DNA of 64,000 nucleotides from Litoditis marina (GCA_964036275.1 OZ038440.1:7539690-7603689); one strand, 5' to 3'. Numbered from the stretch's first letter, positions 19,039 to 30,960 are shown. Program-made: numbers and translations. The notes: generated by a model not told the origin, from the sequence alone.

Positions 19039-20702
19039 ACCCCCGAGGGTTCGATCCCCCGCTGGAGCAGATATTTTATTGTACACGTATTATCAACTGA
19101 AGAAAATAAATCAATCTTATTGAAGAACTTTTTTCCTTACATAAAAGTTCTGAAAATGCTGAGTTTGTTGGTCAATCTCAATAGAAATTCTGGATTTCTG
19201 TGAAAATTTCTGCCAATAAGGTATAGAAGTGTTCTTAAACTAATCGAACCGTTGGTTTGGTAAGAAAACGAACTGCTCACGTGTTCAAACCGGCAATAAA
19301 TTAAATAATGAAATAAACGTTACATCACGTACTGTTGGGTTTTCTTGTTAGACCGAACACGAGGTGATATGATGTTTTATTTTGTGCTGATGTTTCGGCG
19401 GGTTCGCCGTCTTTAGAGCCTAAAAAAGGCATCAGTCAACTATTTACAACAAAATCGATACAGTCGCGCCGGAATCAACTCAAAAGTATTCCAAATAGTG
19501 CATAGAGAGCATGAGTAGCTCGAATCTAACAAAACTTTGACACACCTTATCCACCAAAGTGGTTGGAGGAGACAACCGAGTGAGACTGTTTACCGGAAGT
19601 AATTGAAGCACATCACGTAGTCAACCAAGTAATCCATAACTTTAACTAGTGCGGTACCGCCTTTGTTACTTCAAGTCCTATTCGGTATCAGAACGAACCA
19701 CCTGATTTGAGAAGAGTTGGTTCGGCAAGAAATTCATTCTTTCGTCGCCTTATGCGGTCGCCAAATAAACAAGGGTTCCAACCACAGAAGTTTGAATTAT
19801 CGTGTGTAATGAGTTTCATCCGACTAATTGGTGTTGAAAAAGCGGCATGAGTTTGGAAGGAAGACACTTAATTGATTAGCAAATTGCAATTTCAGGAAAA
19901 ATATACCAGTCGAATATTCACAAACGTTGGACATAGTCAACATTATGTTTTTTTTGTGAAACTGGTAAACAGGTTATCGGAACGAGTAATACATTTTACT
20001 AGATCAGTTCATTTTGTTTTACATTTTGTTGTCGAGCAACTGTACATCCATGATTATTTCAATGCCAAACAACCACGTCACCTACTTTCAGACTTTCAGA
20101 TTGCATTTTGCGTTTTGTTATGAAATAGATTTCATACTGAGAGGAATTCGGGAACTAATGCCGACATATATTCAGCAGCGGTAGAGACATCGGCTGTGAC
20201 ATCAGCAGAATAAATTTTGACTCCCAGACTGACGTGTTTCTCAGTATAAAAACTGACCGACTGGCACATTAGACAGCGCCTTCTCAACTTTCTTAGTTTG
20301 TCCGATTTCTAGAAATATTTTTTGGAATAACTGCCTATTTCTTAGAAAGTTCTTATATTCTTCACTAAATATATCCTTTCCTATTTTAAATATACAGCTC
20401 AGCTACTTAACACAATTGTAAATTCACACTTACTATATTTGACTCATTATATTTTAATATATCCTTATTTTTCCTTTCTTTTTAAAGTAACCCCATATTT
20501 GATTTGAAAAAAATCGAACTGCTTCAAAGCTCAGATGAGACTAGCAAAAAAATTCTAGCTCATACTCATTGTGACAAACCCAATTGCTCTGAAGAACAAT
20601 TATCTCCAGTAAAAAAACACGATTTTCACATTCAAGCTTCTCAATGTTTAGAGTTGGCTCTAGAATAATTTTGTGGTTTGTAACATAACTTGACTTTCAG
20701 AA
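19039..20702. other. C-D intergenic region with promoter block
   Basis: No gene seen. Gene C 3' UTR (AATAAA near 19,105) is followed by unrecognised sequence; 19,330-19,460 contains TTCGGCGGGTTCGCCGTC, a short hairpin possibly from a repeat. The promoter block is at 20,230-20,257. Confidence 0.45.
20230..20257 (+). promoter_or_regulatory. Promoter block of gene D: TGACGTG + TATA-like box
   Basis: TGACGTGTTTCTCAG then TATAAAAACTGAC. The bZIP/CREB-type half-site and TATA-like box are 9 bp apart here and in E, F, H and an orphan copy at 29,446. It lies ~450 bp upstream of the ATG, with a TTTCAG two bases before the ATG implying an outron. Confidence 0.6.
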
Positions 20703-23208
20703 ATGTTTCTCATACTTATGATCTCGGTAGTCTCTGTACTCGTCGGTTAGTTTTGAACAAATTCAGCAATTTATGAAATACTAGTCAAGTTTGGAATGTG
20801 CAGAAATAGTTTTTAATTACTTAAACCTGTCTAGAAAATGAAACGTGTCAAGTTCCTTTCAGTTGTACTCACTAACATGCTAGAAATAACACGATCATAG
20901 TATTCATATTGCCTTGCTTAGGGGCAATATTAATGTGAACATAATGTGATTAGGCTGTGTTATATTAACATATTTCATTTCTATTATTCCAAAACATGCT
21001 AAAGCTAGCAAGAATGTAGTTTGTTCCCCATATACTCATATACAGCGCAACTACAAACACGGCAGAGCAGGTCGACATCTACCAAATTAGCTTTAGTATT
21101 GGTCAAGGATACTTCTAGTGGAAGATCGAACTTTCAATGTCTTTCAAATTCTTGGTGTTTGTAATTTGAGGAGCTTCAATTGATCCGTATCCGTATCCGC
21201 GGCCCAACTGTGATGCGCCCGTCGACTTAGGACACAGTTGTTCCTCGAACAATGCTTCCATCAGGGTAGGTCTCAAGAATGGTCAGCTATACTGTCAGGC
21301 GACTGCTTAGCCACGTGAAACATGTAAAACACAGTAGAACTCAAAAACGTGCAATGACAAAGTGCACAATGCTTCATCAGAATGCTAACTTTACGTGACT
21401 ATTCAATTGACTTCAAGTATACCTACTTTCAATCTCGTAAAGGGCGTAGACACAGAATATAATACAACAATAGGACACATTTGTTTTCTACAACTTTCAG
21501 GCTGGGTGTAGACACCCACTGTAGATATCAAGAAATCCAGCTAACACGTATCATTTCCCCAATTTTTCCCACGGTTCAAGTGCTGAGCTTTGTAACTGTA
21601 GTCAATGAAGGGCCGATACCAACCAAAACAAGAATTTCGACTCGATTTGGTCTAATGTCTGTCTGTAATGTCGATTTGGTCGAATGTAATCACTAGCCAA
21701 ATGAAACAGCAAATTTGATTGAGGTTTTTTGTACCAGATGGACGAAATGTTCCTAGGTACGTCATACTCATTTTGTCACAAATCAGTGTCGCTTCATGTT
21801 TTTCGATAGTTTTCAGTACCACATGGATGCAAGAACCAAGACATGTTTGGCTTTTCGGCACAAGGGATGTGGAGGGAATGAGAACAGTTTCGCAGATGAG
21901 AGCACTTGCTACTTCCGTTGTCAACCAGGTACCTGGAGAGGCTTTGCTACTTCCAAACTTCAAAGAACAAACTTAGGAATTACTAGTTTGATTTGTTGAT
22001 AACTGATGAACCTTCGAGAGTGAAAAATTCAAGCGTCATGAAAATATTCTCTCAAAAATATTAGAAAAGATAAGTAATGATTATACTGTTAGCCCAGTCA
22101 CGTAGAACACGTAAAACACAGCAAAACTCAGAAAGGTGCAATGACAAAGTGCATGATTCCTCATCAGAATGCTAACTTTACGTGACCAATCAATTTCCTT
22201 TAAAGGAGACCGAAACACAACTTGAGCAGAGGTTTCGTTTCGGGCTGCTTTCACTGTTGCATTCACATGAAACTGCTGCGCGACACGCAACTCGTCCAAT
22301 CAAAAGTAGGATACAGCAGCTTTACGAGAAACCATGTTGCTCTCCGGTCTCCTTTAAGTATAGATGAGACATTTTTAAAAATTAAGAGGACTTCCTGATG
22401 TGTCCCGCGAACAGTGCCCCAGTCGCTCGTGAAGACGGATCCACCCACTGTGAGAGACCGATAACTATCAATCTTCCACCCGGAGTTACTTTGCCCCCTG
22501 GGGTCGAGGACTCTCTGCCCAAACCCTGTCCGCATCACGCACATTGCATGATGGGACATTTTGTCGGTCTCTGCTGTGACAAAGAAATCATCGGTAAGTG
22601 TTTAGGAGATGCTAGGGTCGTAAGATTGGGATTGTTCGGGTCGACTAACGACCGTGGCTTGATCGGAATAAAAAAAAATTCTCTCCAAATCATTGCTTGA
22701 TTGGACTTTGAGTTGTTACCGAACCCAAACAGAAAAATCAGGAATAATTGAGACGCTACAAGTGGGGGTTTTCAGAAAGTGTCGGCGACAACTATAACCC
22801 TGATTGTGGACCGGGCAAGAGAGCAGTGACAATAGAAAAGTATGGACGTCACGTGAGTGGTTTGCAGATCTTCACGACCAACCCATCAGCTTTTACCATC
22901 TTCTACAATTAAACATAGTCAACTGATGATAACTCATGAGGTAGCTGGTGAGGTAGCTGGTGAGGTAACCTCACGAGCAATGGGGGGATTGCTACAGCGC
23001 CAGATCCGTTCGCCCGTAGCGAAGTCCTGCCGAATGAGAGCTTAACTTTGCCATTAGCCATTAACATAATCACACTCTGACCACGTATCGTTGATGCCAA
23101 CATCCCTATTTCCAGGTAGCCTTTTTGGGACAGTCGTGTGAATCCAACCATTGTCCCTCGGATTCCCAATGCCACAATGGACGCTTCTTCGCCTTTTGCT
23201 GTCGCTAA
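20703..23208 (+). CDS. Gene D: secreted Kunitz + two lustrin-like modules, complete
   Basis: Exons 20703-20745, 21171-21265, 21817-21928, 22387-22593, 22776-22852 and 23116-23208 give about 208 residues. Signal peptide is MFLILMISVVSVLVG. The Kunitz domain spans NCDAPVDLG to CYFRCQP with all six cysteines; P1 is Ser and an N-A-S sequon lies in the reactive loop. Lustrin module 1 is CPANSAPVAREDGS-to-GLCCD, with an extra Pro-rich stretch (LPPGVTLPPGV). Module 2 runs NPDCGPGK-to-FCCR. The ATG is two bases after a TTTCAG, suggesting trans-splicing. A promoter block lies at 20,230-20,257. Intron 3 carries two nested MITEs, and intron 5 a short GAGGTAGCTGGT triplication (~22,935-22,970). This is the best preserved copy in the left half of the array. 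Confidence 0.9.
22199..22356. mobile_element. MITE with TTTAAAGGAGACCG TIRs nested in another MITE (gene D intron 3)
   Basis: TTTAAAGGAGACCG at 22,199 and CGGTCTCCTTTAA at ~22,344-22,356 are inverted repeats. It interrupts the dispersed CACGTGA-type MITE that starts at 22,082; the split parts continue as AATTTCC and AGTATAG. ~158 bp, noncoding. Confidence 0.65.
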
Positions 23209-23359
23209 ACAGCCAAGGGTTCGAATCCCCGTCGGAACAGACTTTTGTCGTGATAAATTATTTAAGTTTAATTGAATTTGTCACATCACAATGTTACAAA
23301 CTGTGGTAGTAATGTGAAAACATCGCAAAAGCTACAGGGTCCAAATGCAAAAGTTTGGC

Positions 23360-23435
23360 ATTTAACGGGATTCGAACTCTCGGCGTTTCTGACCAGAGCA
23401 ACGCCCTAGACCACTCGCCCATACGGGCACAGCGG
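23360..23435 (-). repeat. tRNA-like pseudogene or SINE head
   Basis: Reverse complement has GGGCGAGTGGTCTAGGGCG (D-arm/A-box-like) and GAGAGTTCGAATCCCG (T-arm/B-box). The 5' GCCCGTA and 3' TAAATGCC do not pair as an acceptor stem, so a functional tRNA is unlikely. Leu- or Gln-type origin cannot be settled. Confidence 0.45.
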
Positions 23436-23875
23436 CTTATAGTTTGTTCCACCCACTTATAACCCTCTGCAGTCATCTGCTAACACTTCCCGGTCAAAGT
23501 TTACTATATTAGCGTATTCAGAACGCCTCAAAATGTTTATAGTGTCTTCTGCATGTTTACTACTACTGACTGTGATAATTTGAAACCAAAGTAATGACTT
23601 TTTCATCAGAAAACACCCCCTTGAATAATTGACAAATTACTGTAGGAGTACATCGATTGGTGAAACAGACTATATCTCGGCCATACGTGTCGCCTGTCTA
23701 CTAGATGTTGGAAGTGATTTAGGTTTTTGGGGTGAGTATTTGAATTTGCCCACTAATTTCTCAATATCAAACCAAACCTCTCATCTATTTTGAACTGTTG
23801 ATAATGTTCTACAGGTATTGACTTCAATATCGTTCCATAATTAATTTCTTTGGAAATATAGAGAAAGATATCAGT

Positions 23876-24757
23876 TAGTATAAAAAACAAATGTAAAGGC
23901 AGAGTAGATTAGCTTTTGAGATGAAGCTGGATGAAAAATAGAAAAGGAGTTCAATAACTCGAGAGGAAATGAAAATACTAATCTCGGAATTTCATAGATT
24001 CACAACATTCCTGAGTAAGCGCATTAGCATCGAATCTATGACACACGTTCAAATTATATAGTATCTAACTTCATTTAAACATGAATGTCTAGTGTAGAAG
24101 TGAGTTGGCTTGTTTTGCATCAGTAAAGGGACCGTTTCTCTTTAATTTGGAGGTTTGAGCTGATTAGTCAACACTGTTCACATCAGAAAACCACAATCAT
24201 TCATACATATAGGGTTATAGGGGTCAACTTCATGTCTTGCTCCGTGTTCTCAAAAATGCGGCGCGACCACGCTCACGTACATACACTGCCGAGTTCACCT
24301 ACGTACACAATTTTCAAAATGTCCATAAAATTACAAAACCATGGTCAAAACTTGGCCAAAACTACCAATATGAAATCTGAGAAGAAAGATTTGTAAATAT
24401 CATGAAAACTACAAAGCAGTGATAGATTTAGAATTGCTGCATTACAGTAACCCAAATCCTGGTCGCTTCTATTTTGCTTCGTAATTTTGTGGTTTGTTGA
24501 ACTCTCTGTACGTAAGGTATGAACTTTCATCTCAAAACAAAACAAATGACTTTTTTCATTTTTCAAAAATTACCTTCATAAGCACATTATGGAGGTACGG
24601 TCCCTTTAGGAATTGATGAATGTTAGGGCGTATTTGAAAAAAAATTGCGATACTTTTTATTTCCCTCTCGAGTTATTGAACTCCTTTTTTATTTTTCATC
24701 CAGCTTTATCTCAAAAACTAATCTACTCTGTCTTTACATTCGTTTCTTATGTTAATC
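23876..24757. mobile_element. Nested palindromic MITEs (TTAGTATAAAAAAC outer, AAGGGACCGT inner)
   Basis: Outer arms begin AGTTAGTATAAAAAACAAAT and AACATAAGAAACGAATGT (complement), sharing GAGATGAAGCTGGATGAAAA. Inside, TAAAGGGACCGT (~24,126) and ACGGTCCCTTTA (~24,597) mark a second element of about 480 bp. The outer element belongs to the same family as 13,690-14,017. Confidence 0.6.
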
Positions 24758-24993
24758 AAGTATATGTTCTGGTATTGTGGTGGGCAAGAGGCAGCCTACG
24801 GGGCAGTCTGTGCAATGAAGATGCCCTTATAATGTTGTTCAACACACAAGTGGTACACAAGCATAGAAAACATTTGAAAAATTGGTAACGTACTCTCCCT
24901 TCCTTCGCAAATCACTATACACATCTCGAATAGGAAACTGTAATACTGTTTCTAGAGTTCCACATACTCACTAGAGCCAACCATGATTCCAAT

Positions 24994-25449
24994 TAGGGTT
25001 GTTAAACGAGTCCATAATTTCGAGTTTTAGAGTTTTCGAATTTTGGAAAATTTCGAGTTTTGCAAAAATCGAGTTTTCGAGTTATCAAGTTTTTGAGTTT
25101 GGCAAGAAATCGAGTTTTCCAGTTTTTTGATTTTTGAGAAAAACGAGTTTCGAGTTTCAAAGGCAAAGAAATATCGAGCTTTTTGAGTTTCATAGCCAAA
25201 AATTCGAACTTTCACATTTTTACCTTCAAAAACATTGGAGTTCGAAGTTTCGAGTTTTCGAGTTTTGGAAATTTTAGAGTTCTCGAGTTATCGAGTTGTC
25301 GTGTTTTAGGAAATTTCGAGTTTTCGCGTTATTGAGTTTTCGAGTTTCAGAAAAAAAATCGAGTTTTCGAGTTTCGAGTTCGACTCGACTCGAAAATTTT
25401 CGAGTTATTCGATTCAAGTCGAGTTTCGAGTTCGTCTTTAACAACCCTA
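24994..25449. mobile_element. hAT-like MITE with CGAGTTTT minisatellite, 8-bp duplication ATTCCAAT
   Basis: TIRs TAGGGTTGTTAAA and TTTAACAACCCTA are flanked by ATTCCAAT on both sides (24,986-24,993 and 25,450-25,457). TAGGG-type ends and an 8-bp duplication fit hAT. The whole interior is variants of TCGAGTTTTCGAGTTT, so the element is essentially a mobile minisatellite. Confidence 0.9.
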
Positions 25450-26043
25450 ATTCCAATGCATGAACAACTCGAAAATACGAACAAAATACATTACAAGTTC
25501 CTTTTTTGCCTGGTATTGGTACTATTCTCGCACAACGTGCAAAGGTGTCTTTCTTTTTCCTAATCTCAGGACATTGAGTCCTTCAGACCCATTAAAGCTT
25601 CCTATTTAACTCAATTCTCGCTCAACATACAAGGTTTTCATCAACGCACCGATCGTCATCAGCTGGTACCAGCCGACCGATATGCCAGCCGATCGATACG
25701 CAACCTCCCAGAGCACTCAACCAAAAACCGGATCAATGATACTATATTGTGTTGTACCTGTCCACTATACATGAAACGATTCCTCCTGTACTGTACTTTA
25801 GTACAGCAATTTTATTTATTTGGGAGTCCGACTCGAAGAGGAGAGCGATAAAATATTCTCGTTTTTGTGTCCAGCAGCATTCCCATGACAAAAGCCATTC
25901 GCGTTATTCATTCTCAAACTGTTTTTTTTTATAAAGTTCGTTCATGTGTTCTGGGTGGAATGCCGATATTAATGTTAACATTCATTCAACAAAGTAGGAA
26001 ACATCCATTTTCATACCAGCAGAATAAATTGTCGCTTTCAAAG

Positions 26044-26070
26044 TGACGTGTTTCTCGGTATCAAAACTGA
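26044..26070 (+). promoter_or_regulatory. Promoter block of gene E
   Basis: TGACGTGTTTCTCGG followed by TATCAAAACTGAATGG, preceded by CAGCAGAATAAATTGTCGCT. The TATA-like box has one change. Upstream of gene E by ~460 bp. Confidence 0.55.
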
Positions 26071-26530
26071 ATGGTTGGAACATTCAACTGATTTTCTTCT
26101 AGCTGCTGCCAGGTGTTTGTTGAGAATATGAGCTTATTTTTGTTGAGAATGAGAGCTCATTTTGAGCTAGCGACCATCACAATGTGTCTCAAAGTTACCT
26201 TAACTGATCTGAAACAAATATGAACCTGAGCTTTGCTGACTTCGTATAATGAGACCTAGCACAGTCTTTGAATCAATCATTTTCTTCTGATTCTGAATCT
26301 TTTCAAGGTGAAATCTTTCTCTGTAGCGATTAACCTTTCTCACACTCTCTGAGTCTTGAACTACTGTGCGGCCTGCTTGTAAGCAATGGAATTGTTGGGA
26401 CACATTTCCTCAGAAGATTCGCTCGATTTCTTCTAATGTCTCCGAACTGTTGTTATTTTCCGAATTTTGTCTTAATCAGGACTAACTTCGCCCTAATTGT
26501 AATGTTTGAAACACTGATCAACTTCCAGAA

Positions 26531-28745
26531 ATGATGCTCGTTCTTCTGATTTCGGCAGCTTCTCTAATGTCTGGTGGGTTTTTTATAAATTAGGGAAGTT
26601 TCAAGTTTTCAATTCAAGTTTCATCAGTCAAACCAAAATGTACAAAGTGCTGGTCCATGACCAATATTTGACGTTGGTCTATCAGCGTATTCTGAAAGTG
26701 GTAGTTCCACAAACATCACGTAATCAACTCTCATTTCTTGTTTGGTTTACATAACTACGATGCAAATGAGGGAGGGTGTAACTAGAGTTTTTTTTCAGGA
26801 GCTGTAGGGCAATATCTTATTATGCCGATGAACTGTGAGCTGCCTCTTGACAGAGGATTCAGCTGTGGCTCGAACAATGCTTCAATCAGGGTTAGTTCGG
26901 AAACTTTTTTTAGCATACCACAATTAAACGCGGTTGAGAGACATATTTCGAGAACTCATGTGAAACGTTTTGTTATGAAATAGTTGACTGATTGAAACGT
27001 TAGAATACTGCTTGTTAACGTGGAGTCAGGTTAAAACTATTACTACCTCAGAATTTCAAACGGTACAAAGACAAGAAGAAAAAAGTGCGCGATTGCTCAG
27101 GTTATCACGGTTCAACGAACTTATGTTTACTTTTAGTGTACATTATAACGTCTTCATTTTCGTGATGTAAAAATGTTCCAGAACTGAGTGTAAGTTTCAC
27201 ATTTTACAACACAGATGAGTTTTTCGTACTGGAAAATGCCACTTGTACAACTTTCTCAAATTAGAAAGTTATGAATCGGGTTTACAAGAATGAATATGTC
27301 GATTTAAGTTAACTAGCCAACGTTTCCAGTACCACATGGATCGCCAGACGTTAACGTGTTTGGCTTTTCTGCACGAGGGTTGTGGGGGGAATGCGAACAG
27401 TTTTGATGATGCGAGTTCCTGCAACCGTCAATGTATTCCAAGTACGTGAGGACTCTCTTCTACCGATATAACTTTTCTAGCACGATGACAGACAGTCAAC
27501 AATTTGCTCACTAAATGGAGAGGATTGTATGAAAAATAATCAAATTTACACTTCGTTTTAGAATGAATTATATTCGAAATTCCAGAGGACTTCGTCAACT
27601 GCCCTGTGAACAGTCCTTGGGTTGTTGGTGAAAACGGAAATTCCTTTTGTGGAGGTAGCATCGTGGGTGGCCCTCTGGGATGGGAGAAATTCAAACCCGT
27701 TCCGTGTCCGGCCAACGCGTACTGTGAGACCGGAAGGTTCATGACCGGCATCTGTTGTGATAAGGAAATTGCTGGTGGGCAGAAAACGATATATAATTAT
27801 TATAATATGAACATAATGGAATTACAAGTTGGTCTCTCAATCTAGTGAAAGTCGGAAACTCACTTATGGACCAGATGCAAGTCTCTGAGGGTGTAAAATT
27901 TGGGAGCAAAACTGGACTTCATTCTTCTGGAGTTGCAACAAAAAAAAATTACTTTTCGGGTCGAATTCTTTCCTGGCTTGAATTCTTTTTCCGGGTCGAG
28001 TTTGGAAAAGTGAAACTCACTTCCCGAATTCGGAAACCAAAACTTAGACATAAAAGAGAATTCATGGATTAGTTTCGGGTTGCAGATGTATTTCACCTAG
28101 AGTTCCCAGAATGCGTAGCGTCATGGAAGAAAAAAGTTGATTTTAGGTTGCATTCAGTTCGGTTGTATGTGTGAGTGATCAAAAAAGTCCTATAAGACGT
28201 ATTGTTTTCCAGACAGTGTGAAAGAAAACTCGAATCCGGATTGTGGACCAGGCAAGACGGCAGTGACGGTGGAACAGTACGGACGTCAGGTATAGTCCTC
28301 ATTTCCTCTACAAAGACAGCCTAGGACGGAATGGATTGTACAGTGCAAAGAGAGCGATCGTTGATTATCAGCAAGCAGACAGTTAGATCAAAGTTACGCA
28401 GATGAGCTGGCCGCTCTCTAAAGCCCGCTTAATAGACAATCGCTGTTCAAAACGGCTCAATGACAGCTATACTTCGTTTGTAGATTTCTTCTAGTACTTC
28501 AGCCGGTTTTTCTATAGTACTTCCGTGATCCGTAACAATTCTCATCAAAATACAATCAACATCTAAACATGATCAATAAGGTTTTCCAATTGCCTTTCTT
28601 CTGCGCTCGATTCGTACAATTCCAAAGCCGTTTTAACATTTCTTTGTTTTAGAAGACTCTTTTGGGAAAATCATGTGATTCCCACCACTGTCCCTCGGAC
28701 TCCCAATGCCACAACGGAGCCTACTTCGCGTACTGCTGTCGCTGA
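26531..28745 (+). CDS. Gene E: secreted Kunitz + two lustrin-like modules, complete
   Basis: Exons 26531-26573, 26799-26890, 27330-27441, 27586-27774, 28213-28289 and 28653-28745 give about 201 residues. Signal peptide MMLVLLISAASLMSG begins two bases after TTCCAG. The Kunitz domain (NCELPLDRG, SCGSNNAS, GCGGNANSF) has six cysteines, Gly at P1 and an NAS sequon. Lustrin module 1 (NCPVNSPWVVGENGN, ending ICCD) has diverged from the VAREDG consensus. Exon 5 and its flanking introns are nearly identical to gene F. AATAAA follows the stop near 28,785. A promoter block lies at 26,044-26,070. About 200 bases past the stop is an unoccupied homolog of a MITE insertion site seen behind gene G. Confidence 0.9.
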
Positions 28746-29062
28746 ACACCCGAGGGTCCGAACCCCCGCTGCAACAAATATTTATTGTAATAAAGTATGA
28801 ATGCAAACGAATAGTTCAGAGTGTAAGGTTACAGGTCCTATTTAATGTTGTGAATGCTTCTAGTTCACTGAATCCGATCGATAGCAAAACTATGTCGTTG
28901 TTGTCATGTACGCTGTACATCCCAAAACAGGTGTTCAAAACGTCAAAGATTCACTGAACAACAAGAATTGTTGCATTTCATATGGTTCGCGAAAATATGA
29001 ATTTGTCTAAGACTTCACTCGAACGAAATAGAATGTTGGTGGATCGATAATATTGTCATTGT

Positions 29063-29240
29063 CGTCGCCAACGGAAAGGCAGGAGGGTGCTGTATATCTC
29101 AGTTTCCGCTGTGTACGTATACGTGTCTTCGATTTCAAAGCCTATGTGCTCTTGTGGCGCAGTGGTTAGCGCCCCGCTACGAAACTTTTGCTCACAGGTT
29201 CGATTCCGGCGAGAGACATAACTTTATAAATTTGGCACCC
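29063..29240 (+). repeat. tRNA-like SINE, family 1, uninterrupted copy
   Basis: Body CGTCGCCAACGGAAAGGC then TTGTGGCGCAGTGGTTAGCGC (A-box-like) and CACAGGTTCGATTCCGGC (B-box), ending GAGAGACATAACTTTATAAA. The tRNA-like part lies at the 3' side of a ~90-bp conserved body, the reverse of usual tRNA-SINE layout. Serves as the intact reference for the interrupted copy at 29,985. Confidence 0.65.
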
Positions 29241-29445
29241 ACTATAACATGCTTTTGCACAACAGTATCACAGCTCAGACAACTTCAATGATGAACAATC
29301 ATGTCACATACTTTCAAACAGTTCCGCACTTTCTCATGGAAATGTTTTCATACTGAGTGAAATGCTAAAATAAATGCTAAAATACATTCAGCTGCATTAA
29401 AAACATTAGTTTTCATACCAACTGAATAATTTGTTCTATTCAAAG

Positions 29446-29475
29446 TGACGTGTTTTTCAATATAAAATAACTGGC
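29446..29475 (+). promoter_or_regulatory. Orphan promoter block between genes E and F
   Basis: GTGACGTGTTTTTCAATATAAAATAACTGG, preceded by ACCAACTGAATAATTTGTTC, matches the gene H promoter block (42,099-42,130) with its flanks. No family exon follows before the gene F promoter at 30,491, so a gene copy was probably lost here. Confidence 0.55.
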
Positions 29476-29984
29476 TGCCATAGGAGATAACAACTTCTCA
29501 ACCATTTTTTTTTGTTGAAATATAATCTCTGTCCTGCAAAAGTAACTTTATCTCGTCGAGAGTTTGAAACTGATATTGGCCTAGTTGCTATCTATAAATT
29601 GTGAATCATGATGAAAACATCTGTAGTACCTGTCATTTCTACGTGAGCAACTACCGTATTCCTTCCAACTTTCTGACGTTCTTTGCCAGAAGAACAATCA
29701 GTTCCATTGTGGGGCAAGTATCCTGAACAATTTGCCGTTCTGAACATTCTGCAAGCATTTTCTTCCCAAATTTTCTGTTTCGTTCAAATTAAACCGACAG
29801 TCGGCAGCACCGTTGAAATTACCTCGCACGATTTTGAGCGAACCCCTGTCACTATGCAGGGGGTTTCGGATGTTAAGAAAAAAGCCTTTTCTTTGTCTTC
29901 TGAATCGGCAGTAAGAGCATAGATCTGGATTACGCATAGCACCACATCTCGGCGATCGGGATATTTGAACGACATTCTACAGTC

Positions 29985-30345
29985 GTCGCCAACGGGAAGG
30001 CGGGGGTACTGTATATCTCAATTTCCGATTTGTACAGAAACATGTCTTTGATTCCAAAGCTGGTCGCTTATGTACTCTTCTAGCGAAGTTGTTAGCGCCC
30101 ACCTTCGACTATTTTGCTCCCAGAGGACGTATGCTAGAAGATCCCGGCACCCTCATCCCATCCTGCGTCTCTTGCTCTGCCTCACTATTTCTTGTCTCTT
30201 ACATCTCGGCGGGATGTAAGAGCAGAGAAATAGCGTGTGTTTGGAGAGACGCAGGATGGGATGAAGATACCGGAATCTTCTAGCATACGTACTCAGGTTC
30301 GATTCCGGCCAGAGACACGAATTCATACATTCGACACATCCTGTA
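29985..30345 (+). repeat. tRNA-like SINE, family 1, split by a MITE
   Basis: Same order of body, A-box-like (TAGCGAAGTTGTTAGCGCCC) and B-box (CAGGTTCGATTCCGGC) as 29,063-29,240, but the two boxes are separated by the palindromic MITE at 30,124-30,293. Confidence 0.7.
30124..30293. mobile_element. Palindromic MITE (GTATGCTAGAAGATCCCGG family) inserted in a SINE
   Basis: Arms AGGACGTATGCTAGAAGATC and GCATACGTACT enclose a near-palindrome of 170 bp. CAG on each side (30,121-30,123, 30,294-30,296) looks like a 3-bp target duplication; removing the insert restores SINE spacing. Second copy at 41,643-41,827. Confidence 0.8.
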
Positions 30346-30490
30346 ATGCCGTTATTGACAAGCCTTCCACGTCATTCATTCTCAAACTGTTTTTTTTCTC
30401 ATCAATTTCATTATGAAATTGTCTGTATTCTGGATGGAATGCCGAAATTTATGCAAACATTTATTCAGCAAAGTAGGAAACATCTCAAAG

Positions 30491-30520
30491 TGACGTGTTT
30501 CTCAGCATAAAAGCTGACTG
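30491..30520 (+). promoter_or_regulatory. Promoter block of gene F
   Basis: TGACGTGTTTCTCAGCATAAAAGCTGACTGG, the last 20 nt shared with gene G. TATA-like box reads CATAAAA. Confidence 0.6.
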
Positions 30521-30897
30521 GCTGGAAGAAAAGACAACGCCCTTTCAACTAAATTTCTTCGAGTTGCTTCGAGGTTTCTTGAGAATAAGAGCTCATTTGG
30601 GCCATCATAACTTCTTACCCTAACTGATCTAATACATAAACGAGTGTAGTAAACATCGCTGACTCAACAAAATACAGTGCACAACATTATCCTCATATTC
30701 TCAATTTTCTCAAAGTAAGAGCTTTCACGGTTAACATTCCTCACCCTCTCTGAGATTCGAACTAGCGTGCGGCCTGGTGGAGAGCAATGACTGTTGGGAC
30801 ACATTTCCTCAGAAGAACAGTTTTCGCTCGATTCTATCTGGATTCTCAGAAAACGAACGGTTGTCATTTCACGAGTTGTGTCGTAATCAAGACTTAA

Positions 30898-30960
30898 TCG
30901 CGCGCAGCGCGAAGCGCTGCGTGTGAGTTGTGTTTGGTTTGGCCATTGCGCACCCATTTT
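30898..30960 (+). repeat. Terminal fragment of the GC-hairpin element family
   Basis: TCGCGCGCAGCGCGAAGCGC followed by TGCGTGTGAGTTGTGTTTGG, as at the ends of 10,010-12,094 and 34,584-36,597. The rest of the element is missing or unrecognisable. Lies between the promoter and ATG of gene F. Confidence 0.55.

Larger units (their letters stand above)
23209..26530. other. D-E intergenic region, 3.3 kb, filled by nested MITEs
   Basis: No gene seen. Contents in order: tRNA-like fragment (23,360-23,435), nested palindromic MITEs (23,876-24,757), hAT-like MITE (24,994-25,449), sequence near 25,600-25,970 without recognised features, and the gene E promoter block at 26,010-26,075. Confidence 0.5.

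Noticed and set aside
21652..21963. 103-codon minus-strand frame
   Set aside because: Antisense shadow of gene D Kunitz exon 3.
23360..23435. Functional tRNA gene
   Set aside because: A- and B-box-like parts present but acceptor stem ends do not pair; called a tRNA-like repeat.
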